NCBI GenBank assembly: GCA_033032175.1 | Contig: CM065309.1 | Location: 21,328,001 to 21,392,000, forward strand | DNA length: 64,000 nucleotides | Source of the DNA: Saturnia japonica | Taxonomy: Eukaryota; Arthropoda; Insecta; Lepidoptera; Saturniidae | Direction of reading: 5' to 3' | Shown here: positions 44,367 to 55,278 of the stretch, piece by piece | Numbering within the stretch: position 1 is the first letter of the stretch | How the letters are laid out: each line of letters opens with the position of its first letter | Notes under the pieces: generated by a model | The model's database searches: none | What the model was told of the DNA's origin: nothing | Seen by the model: the letters and a program-made list of their open reading frames with translations, nothing else | Made by a program: the position numbers and the translations under genes

Positions 44367-44893
44367 CTAGCTGTACCCTTGGCTTCGCTCACGTGGACTA
44401 CGAATGCCCGCGAGAATCGTGCTCCCCGCTCCCGGCTATTTTAAAGACAAAAATGCTGATTGTGGGTGTTCCTTAGAATATAAATGTATACTCTCTCGGA
44501 CTTTTTTGTAGTTATTTTTAAAGCCTATAATTATTTGGTACATTTATTTGTTATATCTCTTATGGTTTACTCAGCATAAGGCATTTAAGCGCCCGAATTG
44601 ATTCACCATGAACAGTTTTTTTTTATTTGTGCGGAATCCTAATTCTTTTTCTAAAATAAAGGTAGTACAAGTTACTCCCTATATGATCAGCTATCTATCA
44701 GTGAAAGTCCCGTCAAAATTGGTCTAACGGTTTCGGAAATTACCAGGAACAAAGAGATAAACAGACAGACAGACAAAAATTTAAAAAATGGGCTTTTTGT
44801 TATAGGTATAGTATATACTTTCATATTCATTTAGTAAAAAAACAGTTATTTTGACATTACAAACAGACACTTCAATTTTATTAATTCTATAGA
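44367..44893 (-). mobile_element. Helitron-like non-autonomous element, family A, full length (527 bp)
   Basis: On the minus strand it starts TCTATAGAATTAATAAAATT after A (44894 is T on the plus strand) and ends GGTACAGCTAG before T. It carries an (ACAG/GACA) run at 44763-44777. It aligns throughout with the copies at 17086 and 29666. Confidence 0.7.
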
Positions 44894-45146
44894 TAGATTG
44901 ATTAGATATCCTGGATATTCCAGGGACATCCTAATAACCAGACCACGCAGTGGCTTCAGGTTAGATCCAACTTTACAAGAAAGCAATTCTACAAACTCGG
45001 ACGAAGTTAAAGAGTACTGTAGGGTTTTATCGGAATACAATACCCTTCAGAGGTGCACGGCGAGGGAGAGTACTCTTGATGGGTTTCCTCACATCAAAAA
45101 AGCTAATACTAAAGTAATACAGGATTGTAAAAGGCATGAAAAGTAG
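44894..45146 (+). other. 82-codon open frame abutting a Helitron-like end, not identified
   Basis: The frame ending at 45144-45146 is open upstream into the Helitron-like element. It reads RYPGYSRDILITRPRSGFRLDPTL..., then SDEVKEYCRVLSEYNTLQRC and FPHIKKANTKVIQDCKRHEK. Amino-acid composition is protein-like, but I recognise no family. It could be an exon remnant or part of an older element split by the insertion. Confidence 0.25.
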
Positions 45147-45905
45147 CAGAATATCTAGGAATGGATAGTTCAAATATAAAAAATCATGTTACTTCAAACT
45201 ACCTTTTCGTGTAAGCATTGAAGCGTTTGTTGGTTCCAAGGATCGACGTTTAATGGTGTTTCGATGTTTACTTCAATCTATTTAACAACTAGATGAGACT
45301 GCGAGGTGTCTAATAATTGTTTGTCCAAACAATTATGTTATAACTTTAGAACTCCGTAAATACGTTTGGGTAATTGGATCTGGCCAAATATTTGGTGGGC
45401 CGATATTAGAAAGTTCAGTGCTTAGGATATATTAAGGCCAGTGTTGACACAATATCAGTAAAGTCTAGACTGTCTAGAGCATCTAAACACTATGTTATGT
45501 TTGAATATTTATAAAGAATTATTATTGTTATAATGAAATTGTAAAGATACAATATCGTTATATACAAAGTACTTATCGCTAAAACTTTGAATCGCTATTT
45601 AATTTAGCAGTAATTCGTTAATTGTTTATTGTATAATTGTAATTGTAGAAATTGGGTCGTGAAATAGGGTATAACCTCACCTAAGTACAGCATCATATGA
45701 GTCTTTCATACATAGGTATATAAAAGTAATTCAAAAAATTTCCGATGCCCCGATGAAAAAAGTCATAAGTAACAGAGATATTGGATGTATGCAGTTTTGT
45801 CTATGTATTTGAACATTAATAACTTGAAACTATTCCATACAGCTTTTAATTAATATAGGGCTTAAATCGCTTCAACATTTAGAATTTCATATTCTACGAC
45901 GGTGA
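45147..45905. other. unassigned stretch
   Basis: No gene or matched repeat. Confidence 0.4.
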
Positions 45906-45909
45906 TAAA

Positions 45910-46400
45910 CAAGCATGCGATACGGTTGATGGTAAAGGTTAATCGCAGCCTATGGATCCTTGCAACAAAAGAAATATTATATGCGCGTTGACAATTCTTT
46001 TAAAACCTGTTCACTTCCCTTTTGAATAATCCCGTATTGTAGTCCTTCGGGAAAACCTCAGCAGGGAGTTCATTCTACACCTGGAGAGTTCGCGGATAGA
46101 AATTCTTCTGAAACAGGATTAGACTATCATTACGCTTCTAGCAAACAATCTTACGTCTGCGCAAAGTCTTGGCTTCGTCTACGGTCTAAAGAAACACAAC
46201 TTCGTCAGTGTAATTATTGAAACCAACTACTAATGTTCGTACTATTGACTGGACGTGAGAGTAACAAGTATGCTCCAGGTAACGACTGGCATGAAAAAAC
46301 ATACTGGCTAGAGCTGTTCAATAGTGAAGACTGAAGACCTGAAGAAGATTGCTCAAGACTGGGAAAGGTAACCAGTTCAGTCTAGTGATGCTAGAGGTGG
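45910..46400 (+). repeat. eroded dispersed repeats, including a LINE-like scrap
   Basis: Bases 45910-46220 carry phrases typical of dispersed moth repeats ('aagcatgcgatacggttgat', 'cagcagggagttcattctac', 'ctggagagttcgcgg'). At about 46325-46365 the plus strand reads (R)PEDLKKIAQDWER, like the end of some LINE endonuclease/RT proteins (WTDDLKKIA...). Too short to classify. Confidence 0.3.
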
Positions 46401-46631
46401 CTGTTAGTTAGTAATCGGAGGCCACTGACCCCAAAATACATCCCCGGAAAGAAATTATCGAACCGTTCACATCGCTACAAATATTCCTCACGATCAACTC
46501 AGTGAATAATCATAAAGATGATGTCATGCCTACCCAGGCTCATCGGCCGCCCTAGTTCAGACCGTCTTATTTGTTTAGTCCATCTTAGTTTGAAGTTAGG
46601 TACTGATTTTGTCAAATTTTTAAATAAATTA

Positions 46632-46708
46632 ATGGTTATAATCGAGATATCCCGAGACATCTTCATAATCGAATTATTGAATTAGTATATCTCATAATCG
46701 ATCACCAC
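46632..46708. repeat. short palindrome-rich repeat, family H (copy 2)
   Basis: Aligns with 22529-22602: 'ataatcgagatatcccgagac', 'atcttcataatcgaattatt', 'tatctcataatcgatcaccac'. Confidence 0.45.
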
Positions 46709-48385
46709 ATGCATCATCATACGCCTCTGTCTGTCTTGTGCTGTGACATATAACTCGTTACTTTCTTCTGGAATTTACTCCTCATTAATCGATTTTCATG
46801 TACTTATAGCCTGCGGTATTCAAATAAGATGGGGAGCATCACGATGATTTGTTTTTTTTTAATATTGTTATCAAAAAGTAAACTCTGGACGCGCGTCGGA
46901 GTTGACACGGTCCATTTTTTCTATACAAAGGCCAAGTCAATTGTGACCCGTTATAGTTTACATTCGCTAAACTTTAAATAATACGAACCCTCAATTCAGC
47001 AAAACATATTGTGATGCTGGGTCCATAGAATTTAAAATAAATTATAAGTTGATTATTATAGGTTTATAGAGGAAACGTAACAACTCTTTAACCGACTGCG
47101 AAAAAGGAGGGTTATGTTTTTCAATCGTATGTATGTCTATTTCTTTGGCACAATCTGTAATCTAAACGTCTTGATGGATTTTAGCATACGAAGTGTCGTT
47201 AGGAGTGTTTGGCGGGATCTTGAAGTGACATGTTGTGGTTTTTATTTTTGGTTCATTAACTTAGGTTTTTGACCCTATATTATGTAATATTGGTGGCATT
47301 TTGCGTGATATAGTTTGGTTGTTGCGCATAAGTGAAGTGGATTATAAACATAAGCTGAAAGCATTCATTCCGAGATCCCACAAAACATTCCTAGAAAGTT
47401 CTAACAAGGGAGCCACCATCTTGTTAGGATACTGAATCGTCATAACACATGACACTATAATTCACTCGATAATGGCAGTAATGGTCTTCATTAAAGAGGA
47501 CCGGTTGCCAAGTTAGGAATAAGAAGACGAAGAAGAGGTGTCATTAAATTCGTCTTGATTATGGGAGTAATATAGACTTCCGGAAACAAAAAAAAAAGTT
47601 TAGTGTTTTGTTACAATCGGGTTTTTGTTTCCTTTTTAACAATTCAGTTTGTTGCATATTAAAGAGGCGTTTATATTTCTACACAAATGTTTTATGTTGA
47701 TATGCACTCCAGACAACTTATAGATTATAGTGAGAGATATGACTCGTCGATAAGCATACAAGTATATGAGATAAAACAGAATGTATTCATTATTGTTATC
47801 GTTGGATTATACTGGATTATTATTATTAATAATACACAAGCGGTGAAACTTGATTACTCTCGATTCTACTATTTAGCTCTGTTGATCTCTTAAATTTAAT
47901 TAATAGTATATTTGTCGGCGCAAAGGCCTCATATACGGTATAAAAATTGCAATAACCGTCAAGTGGTTTTGGAGTGTGTTGTGAAAAGCTGTTCAACCTA
48001 ATTCCCTCTTCTTCCTTTCATAACAGAACAATACGCGCTGAGCTCTGGAGACATCTTTACGGTAGGTTGTTTAACCTCCATCTTATCACGAACAATATCT
48101 TTGTCGTACTATGAAGAGGTGAAAATCTGTTCCAGCCATTGTGTTCCCGCCTTCTCACAACATGAAGTCCTTCAAAAATATCGTGAAGAGACGTTTGAGT
48201 GGCGACAACTGAACGATGGATTGTATATCCTATGATGGTCGCTTCTGTGGTTAAATTGCACAGTGCATCACGATAAAAAACATATTTTGTGAGCTGTACG
48301 GTTTTTTCGGCAGGGTTGGCATGGTTTAATCTTTTTGATTTAAATCACAATTTACATTAAACGATTTTTTAAATATTAATTAATG
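46709..48385. other. unassigned stretch with one repeat fragment
   Basis: No gene. 'accgactgcgaaaaaggagg' at 47094-47113 and the ~150 bases after it resemble a common lepidopteran repeat head, from general knowledge. The 68-codon frame at 47687-47893 is unsupported. Confidence 0.35.
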
Positions 48386-48389
48386 ATTT

Positions 48390-48600
48390 ACGAATGTTTT
48401 CAATAACCTATCTATACGTCGTTTCAGTTAAAAAAATGGACAAAAAAGTTTAACCTTTTGTGCTTACTTTTTTTCAATAACCTATCAGTGGGTAGTGTTT
48501 CGTATCTACAATATATATATCCATATCCTGTAGCTTGGATAGAGGGAAGCCGATATCTGTCTTAAGTTAAGGATAGTACCCGACTCGCACTAAGCCGGAT
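48390..48600 (+). repeat. dispersed repeat, family D (copy 2)
   Basis: Aligns with 41450-41645 and continues with 'acccgactcgcactaagccgg' (48579-48599), which the first copy lacks. Confidence 0.55.
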
Positions 48601-49080
48601 TTTTTATTATAATATCGTCCAACCGTGATTAAGGGCGTTCGCATGAAAGATTTTTGCCTGATCATTAATTACGTAACTTTACTTTTAAAAGAAGTCTTAG
48701 AAGAATCAGTGCGAATAGTTCCGTGTCCTAATAATATTATGCTATTATTTGATATTTCTCAAGTACTATTATGATAAATTTTTAATACGATTTAAGTTAA
48801 TTGTAAAATAACGTGCCGAATGAATCGAAAATAAATATAATTTATTTTTAATATTATTTATTACTACTAGTTGTTTCCGTGACCTGTTTTCGAATCGTCA
48901 GCAATAATTTTATAGTTATGACCTTTTTTTAGCTTATTTCTTAAGAATCGATTTTCATATGAGACCTCCGGTATGGAAATTTTATGAGGAGTGAAAATGA
49001 TGCAAGCGTTAATTCAAAAGCGTTACACTTTTCACATTGAAATCATGTATGTGTATACTTGTAAAGAGTAAACTATATTC
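48601..49080. other. unassigned stretch, possible Helitron-like 3' end at 48867
   Basis: ACTAGTTGTTTCCGTGACCTG at 48866-48886 looks like a decayed minus-strand CTAG end. No full element could be traced and no gene is present. Confidence 0.3.
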
Positions 49081-49089
49081 GTTTTAATA

Positions 49090-49370
49090 CCACTAGAGTG
49101 GCAATATACATCCGTACTGGAACCTATGGACACTTTTAACACCAGGGGTATCACAAGCGAATTTCCGACCTTGAATGCCCCCTCCTCAAGGAGCCCCGGA
49201 AATTTTACTCACCACAGGAATACCATACAAGCCCATTTGGATGCAATCTTCTGTACGGTGGAGGCATTTGAAAAGTCGGGGGAAATCTCTAAAGAGATTT
49301 CTATATGTCCTTCATCTCTTAAAACGCTCAAACGCCACCTATGTAAAATGGTTTTATTAATTCAGAACAA
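49090..49370 (+). repeat. dispersed repeat, family L (copy 2), eroded
   Basis: 'gaacctatggacacttttaac', 'accaggggtatcacaagcg', 'cccctcctcaaggagcccc' and 'ggatgcaatcttctgtacgg' follow the same order as in 26090-26205. Two short frames across it are by-products. Confidence 0.45.
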
Positions 49371-51297
49371 TAAATCGTAAAACATTTTATTGCTAAAATA
49401 AAAAAATTAAATCATTTCTGTTAGTTCTTGTGTACAGTCAAAGTCGGCATAAAATGGAACAAAACATACACGTTCCTATAGGGGCCTATTTGATTGTTGA
49501 ATCGTAGTTGCCGACTATTTTGGTGCCCCCTTCACCCCCAAACCCATATGATTCCAACCACCTCTTCTATCGCGCACGCACCGGCACAAACATCGTTGCC
49601 AATATAAAATTAAGAAAAATCGAAGAACTGTGAATCTGGTGCAATTCAAGTATCCTGACTCTAACCTCACCAAAACTGGTGAGTAATTGTGGTGTATCTA
49701 ACATCTTGTTTAATGATTTTACAATGGGATAAGGATGGCTTAGCATTATACTATTTCCATTTCTTTATTTTCTCGATGACAGTTCTAATTAGATAGTTGT
49801 AGTGTTGTGCCCAAATAAGTAATGATATCGATCGCATATGTCGATATCGATGACGATTCATCAGATTTTGATTAAAATAAATAAATAAAGATTACATGTC
49901 GTTATAATTATTTCGTTTCATTGTCGAGTACCTACCTACCTATACCTACTTATTTTACAACAGCTTCGAAAATTTTGAAGAAGTTGGCATTATCAATCAA
50001 GAATTAATACGTGTAACATAATGAAATATAATATTAGTTAATAAATTTGTACAAAAGTATCCGGCAGTTGTTGAGTTTCTTACATTTTGTAAAAAAATAT
50101 CGGGTCTGTTATCGTGTTACGTTTATCGATATAGCTCCATCCCTATCAGTTTCTCCGACTCTGGTATAACCTTGTGCGTGTGTAAACGTCATATTTAAAA
50201 AAAAAAAAATGCATACATAATGTAAAAAAGATGCTCGTTCAAGTTTTCACAGGAGCTGTCATCGAGAAAATAAAGAAATGGAAATGGTATAGTAATATAC
50301 CTAGAAACCTGTCAGATATTATGGAAAAAAAATCTAGAGATAGTTTAAAAAAAACTTTAATTTCTTGGAGTTATTTACTTAGGACGTTATTACATAACTT
50401 AACCAGTAATTTCTATACGTATTATAGTATTTCAGAACAAAATTTTATCATAAGTTCAAATGGCTTCTTCACTCCAGTGGGCGTTGTGTGGGCGTGAGAT
50501 CGTAACAATATCTCTGGTATTAACAAAGCGCGGAAGGTAATTACTTTTATTTAGAAAAATATTAATAGTAATTTTTTTTTAATAAGCGAATGTAACTCTT
50601 ACATAAAATAATTTCAAAAGCTTGTAACGTGCGAGAATTTTATTTAGTTTGAATTCCACTATACCCCTTTTTTATTTGTGCTACAAGTTTTTAAAATTAT
50701 TTCAGGTTACGTTTATATTTACGTATATAAAAACATTCAGCAATCAGAACAGCGCTTGCTTAAAATTATTATTATTCTTTTAATACAACAGATATATTGA
50801 AGAAAAGCTTGTTTAAAAAAGTTTTTTAAATTAACATGTTCACGTAATAACATCTGCTTTATTAACATTATTGCAGACAATTCGTTGTAATGTGAACAAG
50901 ACACTTCGATGAAATAAAGGTTTAAACGCCCGTATACATAAAGCCTTACGTCAAAACGTTAATGAATAGGCAATTTATGTCGAGCCCTAGGAGAGTGACC
51001 TTTGCGTATGACAGGCCACGATTAATTGGATCAGGGGCATTTGGGAACCTTTCTTGGAGAGCCACGGTCCGTAACTTGTCTTACGGAAGCATCTTTGCGT
51101 GTCTTCCTTTAAAAGGTTATATTTTAACTTAATAGATTTTTTTTTCAATTTAAATTAATTTTATAACGCTTTAGTACGTTTATTAATTTTCATAAAATAC
51201 AATTAACTTAACTCAGTCAATATTACGAGTACAAAAGGTAATGATACATACATATTTTTTTCGTTAAATCGTTTAGCAGTGGATAATACCTATTTTG
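49371..51297. other. unassigned stretch
   Basis: No gene recognised. TATCGAT-containing palindromes occur at 49826-49851, and an exact TATCGATA at 50124-50131. The 88-codon frame at 50231-50497 has no known motif. Confidence 0.35.
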
Positions 51298-52002
51298 CCT
51301 AAGTGAAGCCTTCTGAAAACACAAAAATATTCACATAAAAGATAAACGTGAACAATATACTACGCTGGCTATGACGCCTTCTATCAAAGCTTCGACATAC
51401 GCAGGCGCACAAACACGTCCTAAAACGCATATAATGAAGCAATGATGGTTCAGTTGGTAGCGTATACGAACTTGGCGTCGATTGACGTAATTTGGATCCA
51501 TGCAATGAGCCTGAGTTTTCGGTGAAAGAAAACATCATGATGAACCCATAGCATGGATGTAGAACTTTTTCTAATATCCTTCTGGCTAGCTTGGTAGCTA
51601 GTTGAAAATCTGTCGCCAAACCGATAGATATGTTCCGGCAGCTGCACTTGAGAGCCAGTCTTCCACTAGGCTTAGCGTGCTAATATGCTAAATACAACAA
51701 TGCTTAACATATAACGGTGAAAAAACCATGTGGTGTCGTGGGACACCAAATAGGAACGAAGTTCCTTATTATAAAATATTAATTTCAAGTTCTATTCGAG
51801 GTATAACGAAAATAATTATTCGGGTATACATTTTGACGTGACAACGTCTTATAATTCGATGGAGACGGCTGCACGCACGAAAAAACATGAATCATGCGGC
51901 GTTACCTCGCTCTGAGGCGTTCCATTTAAGGCTTGAAGTGCAAGCGAGAGCGCGGAACGAGCGACAAAGAGGCACAATCGGCCTCCGCGTTCGGCAGCGT
52001 TC
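51298..52002 (+). repeat. left copy of ~710-bp direct repeat X flanking the gypsy element
   Basis: Nearly identical to 56776-57489, from ACCTATTTTGCCTAAG to GGCAGCGTTC. It contains a family G segment ('acgtgaacaatatactacgc', 'cgacatacgcaggcgcac'), an A-box-like TGGTTCAGTTGG, and two adjacent hairpins at 51731-51748 and 51752-51766. The 106-codon minus frame across it is not supported as a gene. Confidence 0.85.
51731..51766. repeat. double hairpin inside repeat X
   Basis: TGGTGTC-GTGG-GACACCA (7-bp stem, 51731-51748) and AGGAAC-GAA-GTTCCT (6-bp stem, 51752-51766) sit three bases apart. The same pair is at 57219-57254. Confidence 0.6.
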
Positions 52003-52230
52003 TGTTAGGACAACCGTCTGTGGGTCCTTTTTTTAAAATAAAAAAAGACAAAGTTCACACACACACTTTATTGTTCACATGAAATACAGCAGGTATATTG
52101 ACACGACAAGAGACGACTGTCTTTTATTAAAAATGGATAATGACTACTGCTTATTATAATAAACGTGCATTTATATAGAAACAAAATATGCTGACTTATA
52201 GTTTTAAGTTAATATTATAAGTTCATAACA
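52003..52230 (-). repeat. 3' LTR of the gypsy element (228 bp)
   Basis: Ends are TGTTA...TAACA (plus strand TGTTAGGACA at 52003, CATAACA ending at 52230). On the minus strand it has a TATATAA box (about 52173-52179) and an AATAAA signal (52067-52072). The polypurine tract AAAAGGGGGGAGA (52231-52243, complement) adjoins it, confirming which LTR this is. The matching 5' LTR was not found. Confidence 0.8.
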
Positions 52231-52512
52231 TCTCCCCCCTTTTGACGGAGGTTATCCTTTAAGATAAACGAAGGACAATACAAACAATTTAAGGTTGTCC
52301 TGAAAATTACAAATTTGTCAAAGTTAAAATTATTTTATAATGTTCATTAACACTTTCATATACAGTAAAGACAAAAATAGAGAAATAGAATTACTACTAG
52401 CTTAATATACTAAAAGTTACATAAAAACTTATTTAAAATATAGGTAAACACAAAACACAGTAACAGAAATTAATAAATGATATTTATAATTTATTTATAG
52501 ACAGTAATTTTG

Positions 52513-53860
52513 TTAATAGTTCCTTATGTTTCTAGTTGATCTTTCATCTGTTTTACTATAACTAGTTAGAGGAAGTGGTAAAGATTTTGGTGACTTATAG
52601 TCTTCATCTGATGACGAAATGTTAGTCATCTCTAAAGAGTTTGAAAATTTAGGCTTGTGCCTGATTGATTTCTTATTGTTGCATTGATTGAAGATTTGAA
52701 TGCAACAACCTTGGCTTTTTGACCTATGGTTTTTAAAACATATACACATTTTGTAACAAACATATAATAATGAAAAAACAATTAGAATATACGTGAAAGT
52801 AGAATAGTATGTTCCATATTTAATAAAATGTGATTATATTTCAAGTTGGTTTATCTCGTTTTCGAGATTATCCATATGATGAGTAGCGAACTTTAAAGAA
52901 TCTAAATTGATTTTCGATAGTGAAATCGGAGAAAGATATGGTAACGTATTATTAAAAATATCTTTCTTGCAACAGTCATCATTTGTTATATCAAAATTAA
53001 TATTATCTAAATTAGACTTTATAATAAACGAATAAGAGCTACTTGGCAACAACTGGATTGTTTTAAAGTAACCGTTACAATTTTCTGTAAGTTTGACAAT
53101 TCCTGTGCCGACAATGGAATGATCAGTTACATCATCGTCACATTTGATAGTAATTTTATTTATGTCTGACTGAACATAGATCCATTTATTATTAAGAAGT
53201 TTTTGCCATATATCTATATGACCATATAAGAATTTAGCATTACATTCAGAAGGTAAAGACAGTATTACTTCCGTTAATAACTTCGATTCACAATTAGGAT
53301 TACTTATGCTAGAAAATATAGAAGTAAGTTCACAAATAGAATAATTAATATTTATAGTTTTACAAACATCTAAGTTGTCCAACATGGTATATATAATACA
53401 TTCGATTATCGCTTAGAGCTATATAAGAATTAGTAGGCTGAATTAACGCGAATGTGTTGATATGTGATTCGTCATGAGGTGTAGGTAGAGGTATGTTTTT
53501 GTAAATAGTATACTTGTTATCAGTGGAACTTGTAGAATAAAAACAATCTTATTATTATAGAAATAGGAGTTAAGTTTAGACACGTCAATTAAAGAATTAA
53601 TATTATTTATGCTTAATTGTACTGGAAAATCTAGTCGTTTATTTATTTGATTAGCGTGTTTAGACAATTCATTAAAAAGGTTTGATGGACTTATTATACT
53701 AGGATGTAAAACATTGACCTTAGAAAATAAAATTGCATTTAGCGTAGTACCTAATAAATTAGAAACAACAAAGAACTTTCAATTAAATTAAGTAAAGAAT
53801 TAATTTTAAAAATATAATTAAATAAATTATCATTATTAGAGATTTGAGAAATTATGTTAT
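52513..53860 (-). pseudogene. env-like gene of the gypsy element, broken
   Basis: The gene follows the integrase, the usual env position in errantiviruses. The main open segment (52834-53385) is Cys- and Asn-rich, with repeated N-x-S/T sites, CDDD and DDCCKK. After a single in-frame TAA at 52834-52836 comes a hydrophobic, membrane-spanning-like stretch (about 52750-52810), then a short basic tail (to 52513). Upstream, 53443-53667 is a further part with a frameshift near 53460-53500. This order (ectodomain, membrane anchor, short cytoplasmic tail) fits a glycoprotein of the insect errantivirus type. I infer this from position and layout; no fusion peptide was located with confidence. It cannot be expressed whole because of the stop and frameshift. 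Confidence 0.6.
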
Positions 53861-53868
53861 TTATGTTG

Positions 53869-55139
53869 TTAAGAAGTTGTAGCAGGTTTAATTTCATTGG
53901 TGTGGTATTTAATGTGTTTACGTCCTACAAGTAGAGTGACGTTGTGCTTATTGTGCACTTTAATAATTTTATAGGGGCCTTTCCATATAGGCGATAGAGC
54001 CTTTCTTAATCTGTGATGGTGTTTAAGATACACCATATCACCTGTTTTATAACTTACATCTCGGGAACTAGTATCATAATATCTTTTCGATCTTTCTTTA
54101 CTGTTAATAATATTTTGAATAGCCTTTTCTCGACTAAAACGCATTCTGTATTGTAGAGCGCGTATGTATTCATGATAAGTTGTGCTATTAGAAGTTTCAT
54201 ATAAGGAATTTGGTATAGTGGGTTTATAACCATATAATAATTCGTAAGGTGTAAAGTTAGTAGTACAGTGTGGAGTAGTATTGTAAGCTAAGATTGCAGT
54301 AAACAAATAACAATGCCAAGCGTTTTGATTTTCTTTTCCTTCAAGGTTGCATGTGACCGTTCAAGGGCACCATTTGTTTGTGGATGATATGGAGTAGAAA
54401 AAAGTGACTTAATTTTTAAGATTTCTATCAGTTGTTTAAATAATTCTGAGGTAAAACAAGTACCAAGATCTGATAAAATAGTTTTAGGGAAACCGAAAAG
54501 AGACATAAAATGAACGAGGTTCCTGGCTATCTCCTCACTAGTAGCTGAAGTCATCGGATAAGCGCTAGAAAATTTAGTAAAATCATCTTGAAGTGTTAAG
54601 ATGAATTTAAAATTTTGGAAACCCGCGTCGGGTAAAGGACCTACGATATCTAGAGATAATCGCTCAAACGGTTTAGTAGATGTAGAAGTTATTTCCATCG
54701 GGGCTTTATTTGATTTCCTCAATGGTTTATTAATTTGACAGAGTTTACATTTCTTTACATAGTTCTCGATATCTGAACGCATGCCTTTCCAGTAGTAGGC
54801 AGCTTTAATTCTTGAATACATTCGTTTTGATCCTGGGTGACCAGCGATAGTAGAATCGTGATTTTCTATTAATATTTTTGGAATTTCGACAGGAGTAGGG
54901 TATATTAGTTGATTTTTATAAATATAAATTTTTATTTTAGTGTTATTAAAGACGTAGGAAATCATATTGTATATTTTAGTATAAGCTAATTTCGTAAAAG
55001 AATCAGAGTAATCAGGTAAAGCGAGTTCCGAAATACCGGTGTGATCATTTAAGATTTTATCTCTTAATTTTATTAATAAGTTATAGACGTTTTCATACTT
55101 TGTATCCTCGTAATGATGGACTTTAGTATATAAAAACAA
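53869..55139 (-). pseudogene. integrase of the gypsy element, frameshifted
   Basis: Integrase inserts retroelement cDNA into the host genome. In the 283-codon frame 55139-54288, the N-terminal zinc-binding HHCC module has H94, H101, C131 and C134. The catalytic core shows D164 (LSLDIVG), D224 (ILSDLGT) and E260 (NGALERSHA), with 35 residues between the last two, the D,D35E spacing. The C-terminal part continues in another frame (54306-53869) with AYNTTPH, YELLYGYKP, DMVYLKHHHR and GPYKIIK, the GPY/F-type module of gypsy elements. A frameshift at about 54300 separates the two. Another lies at a T-run at 55140-55150 toward RNase H. All catalytic residues are intact, so decay is recent. Confidence 0.85.
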
Positions 55140-55278
55140 TTTTTTTTTTTATCGTTTATGCATTGAATAGTAAAAGGTTCACGTTCGGAATTTAACAACT
55201 CAGCGGAATTATCGAGTTGCGATAATATTTCTTCGCAATGCGGTATAGATGAGTCAAAGTCTAAAGAGACAGGACACA

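Noticed and set aside
44886..45146. Second exon of the GPCR (acceptor-like TTCTATAG)
   Set aside because: The acceptor-like text is the end of a Helitron-like element, and the frame has no TM2-type hydrophobic segment.
51440..51480. tRNA gene suggested by TGGTTCAGTTGG
   Set aside because: A-box-like text only; no matching B box or cloverleaf can be drawn.
51299..51619. Minus-strand 106-codon frame, repeated at 56787-57107, as a two-copy gene
   Set aside because: The frames recur only because repeat X is duplicated. Protein motifs are absent and the frame overlaps dispersed family G sequence.
52003..52230. Solo LTR
   Set aside because: It is attached to a polypurine tract and the internal env and pol regions, so it is the 3' LTR of a larger element.
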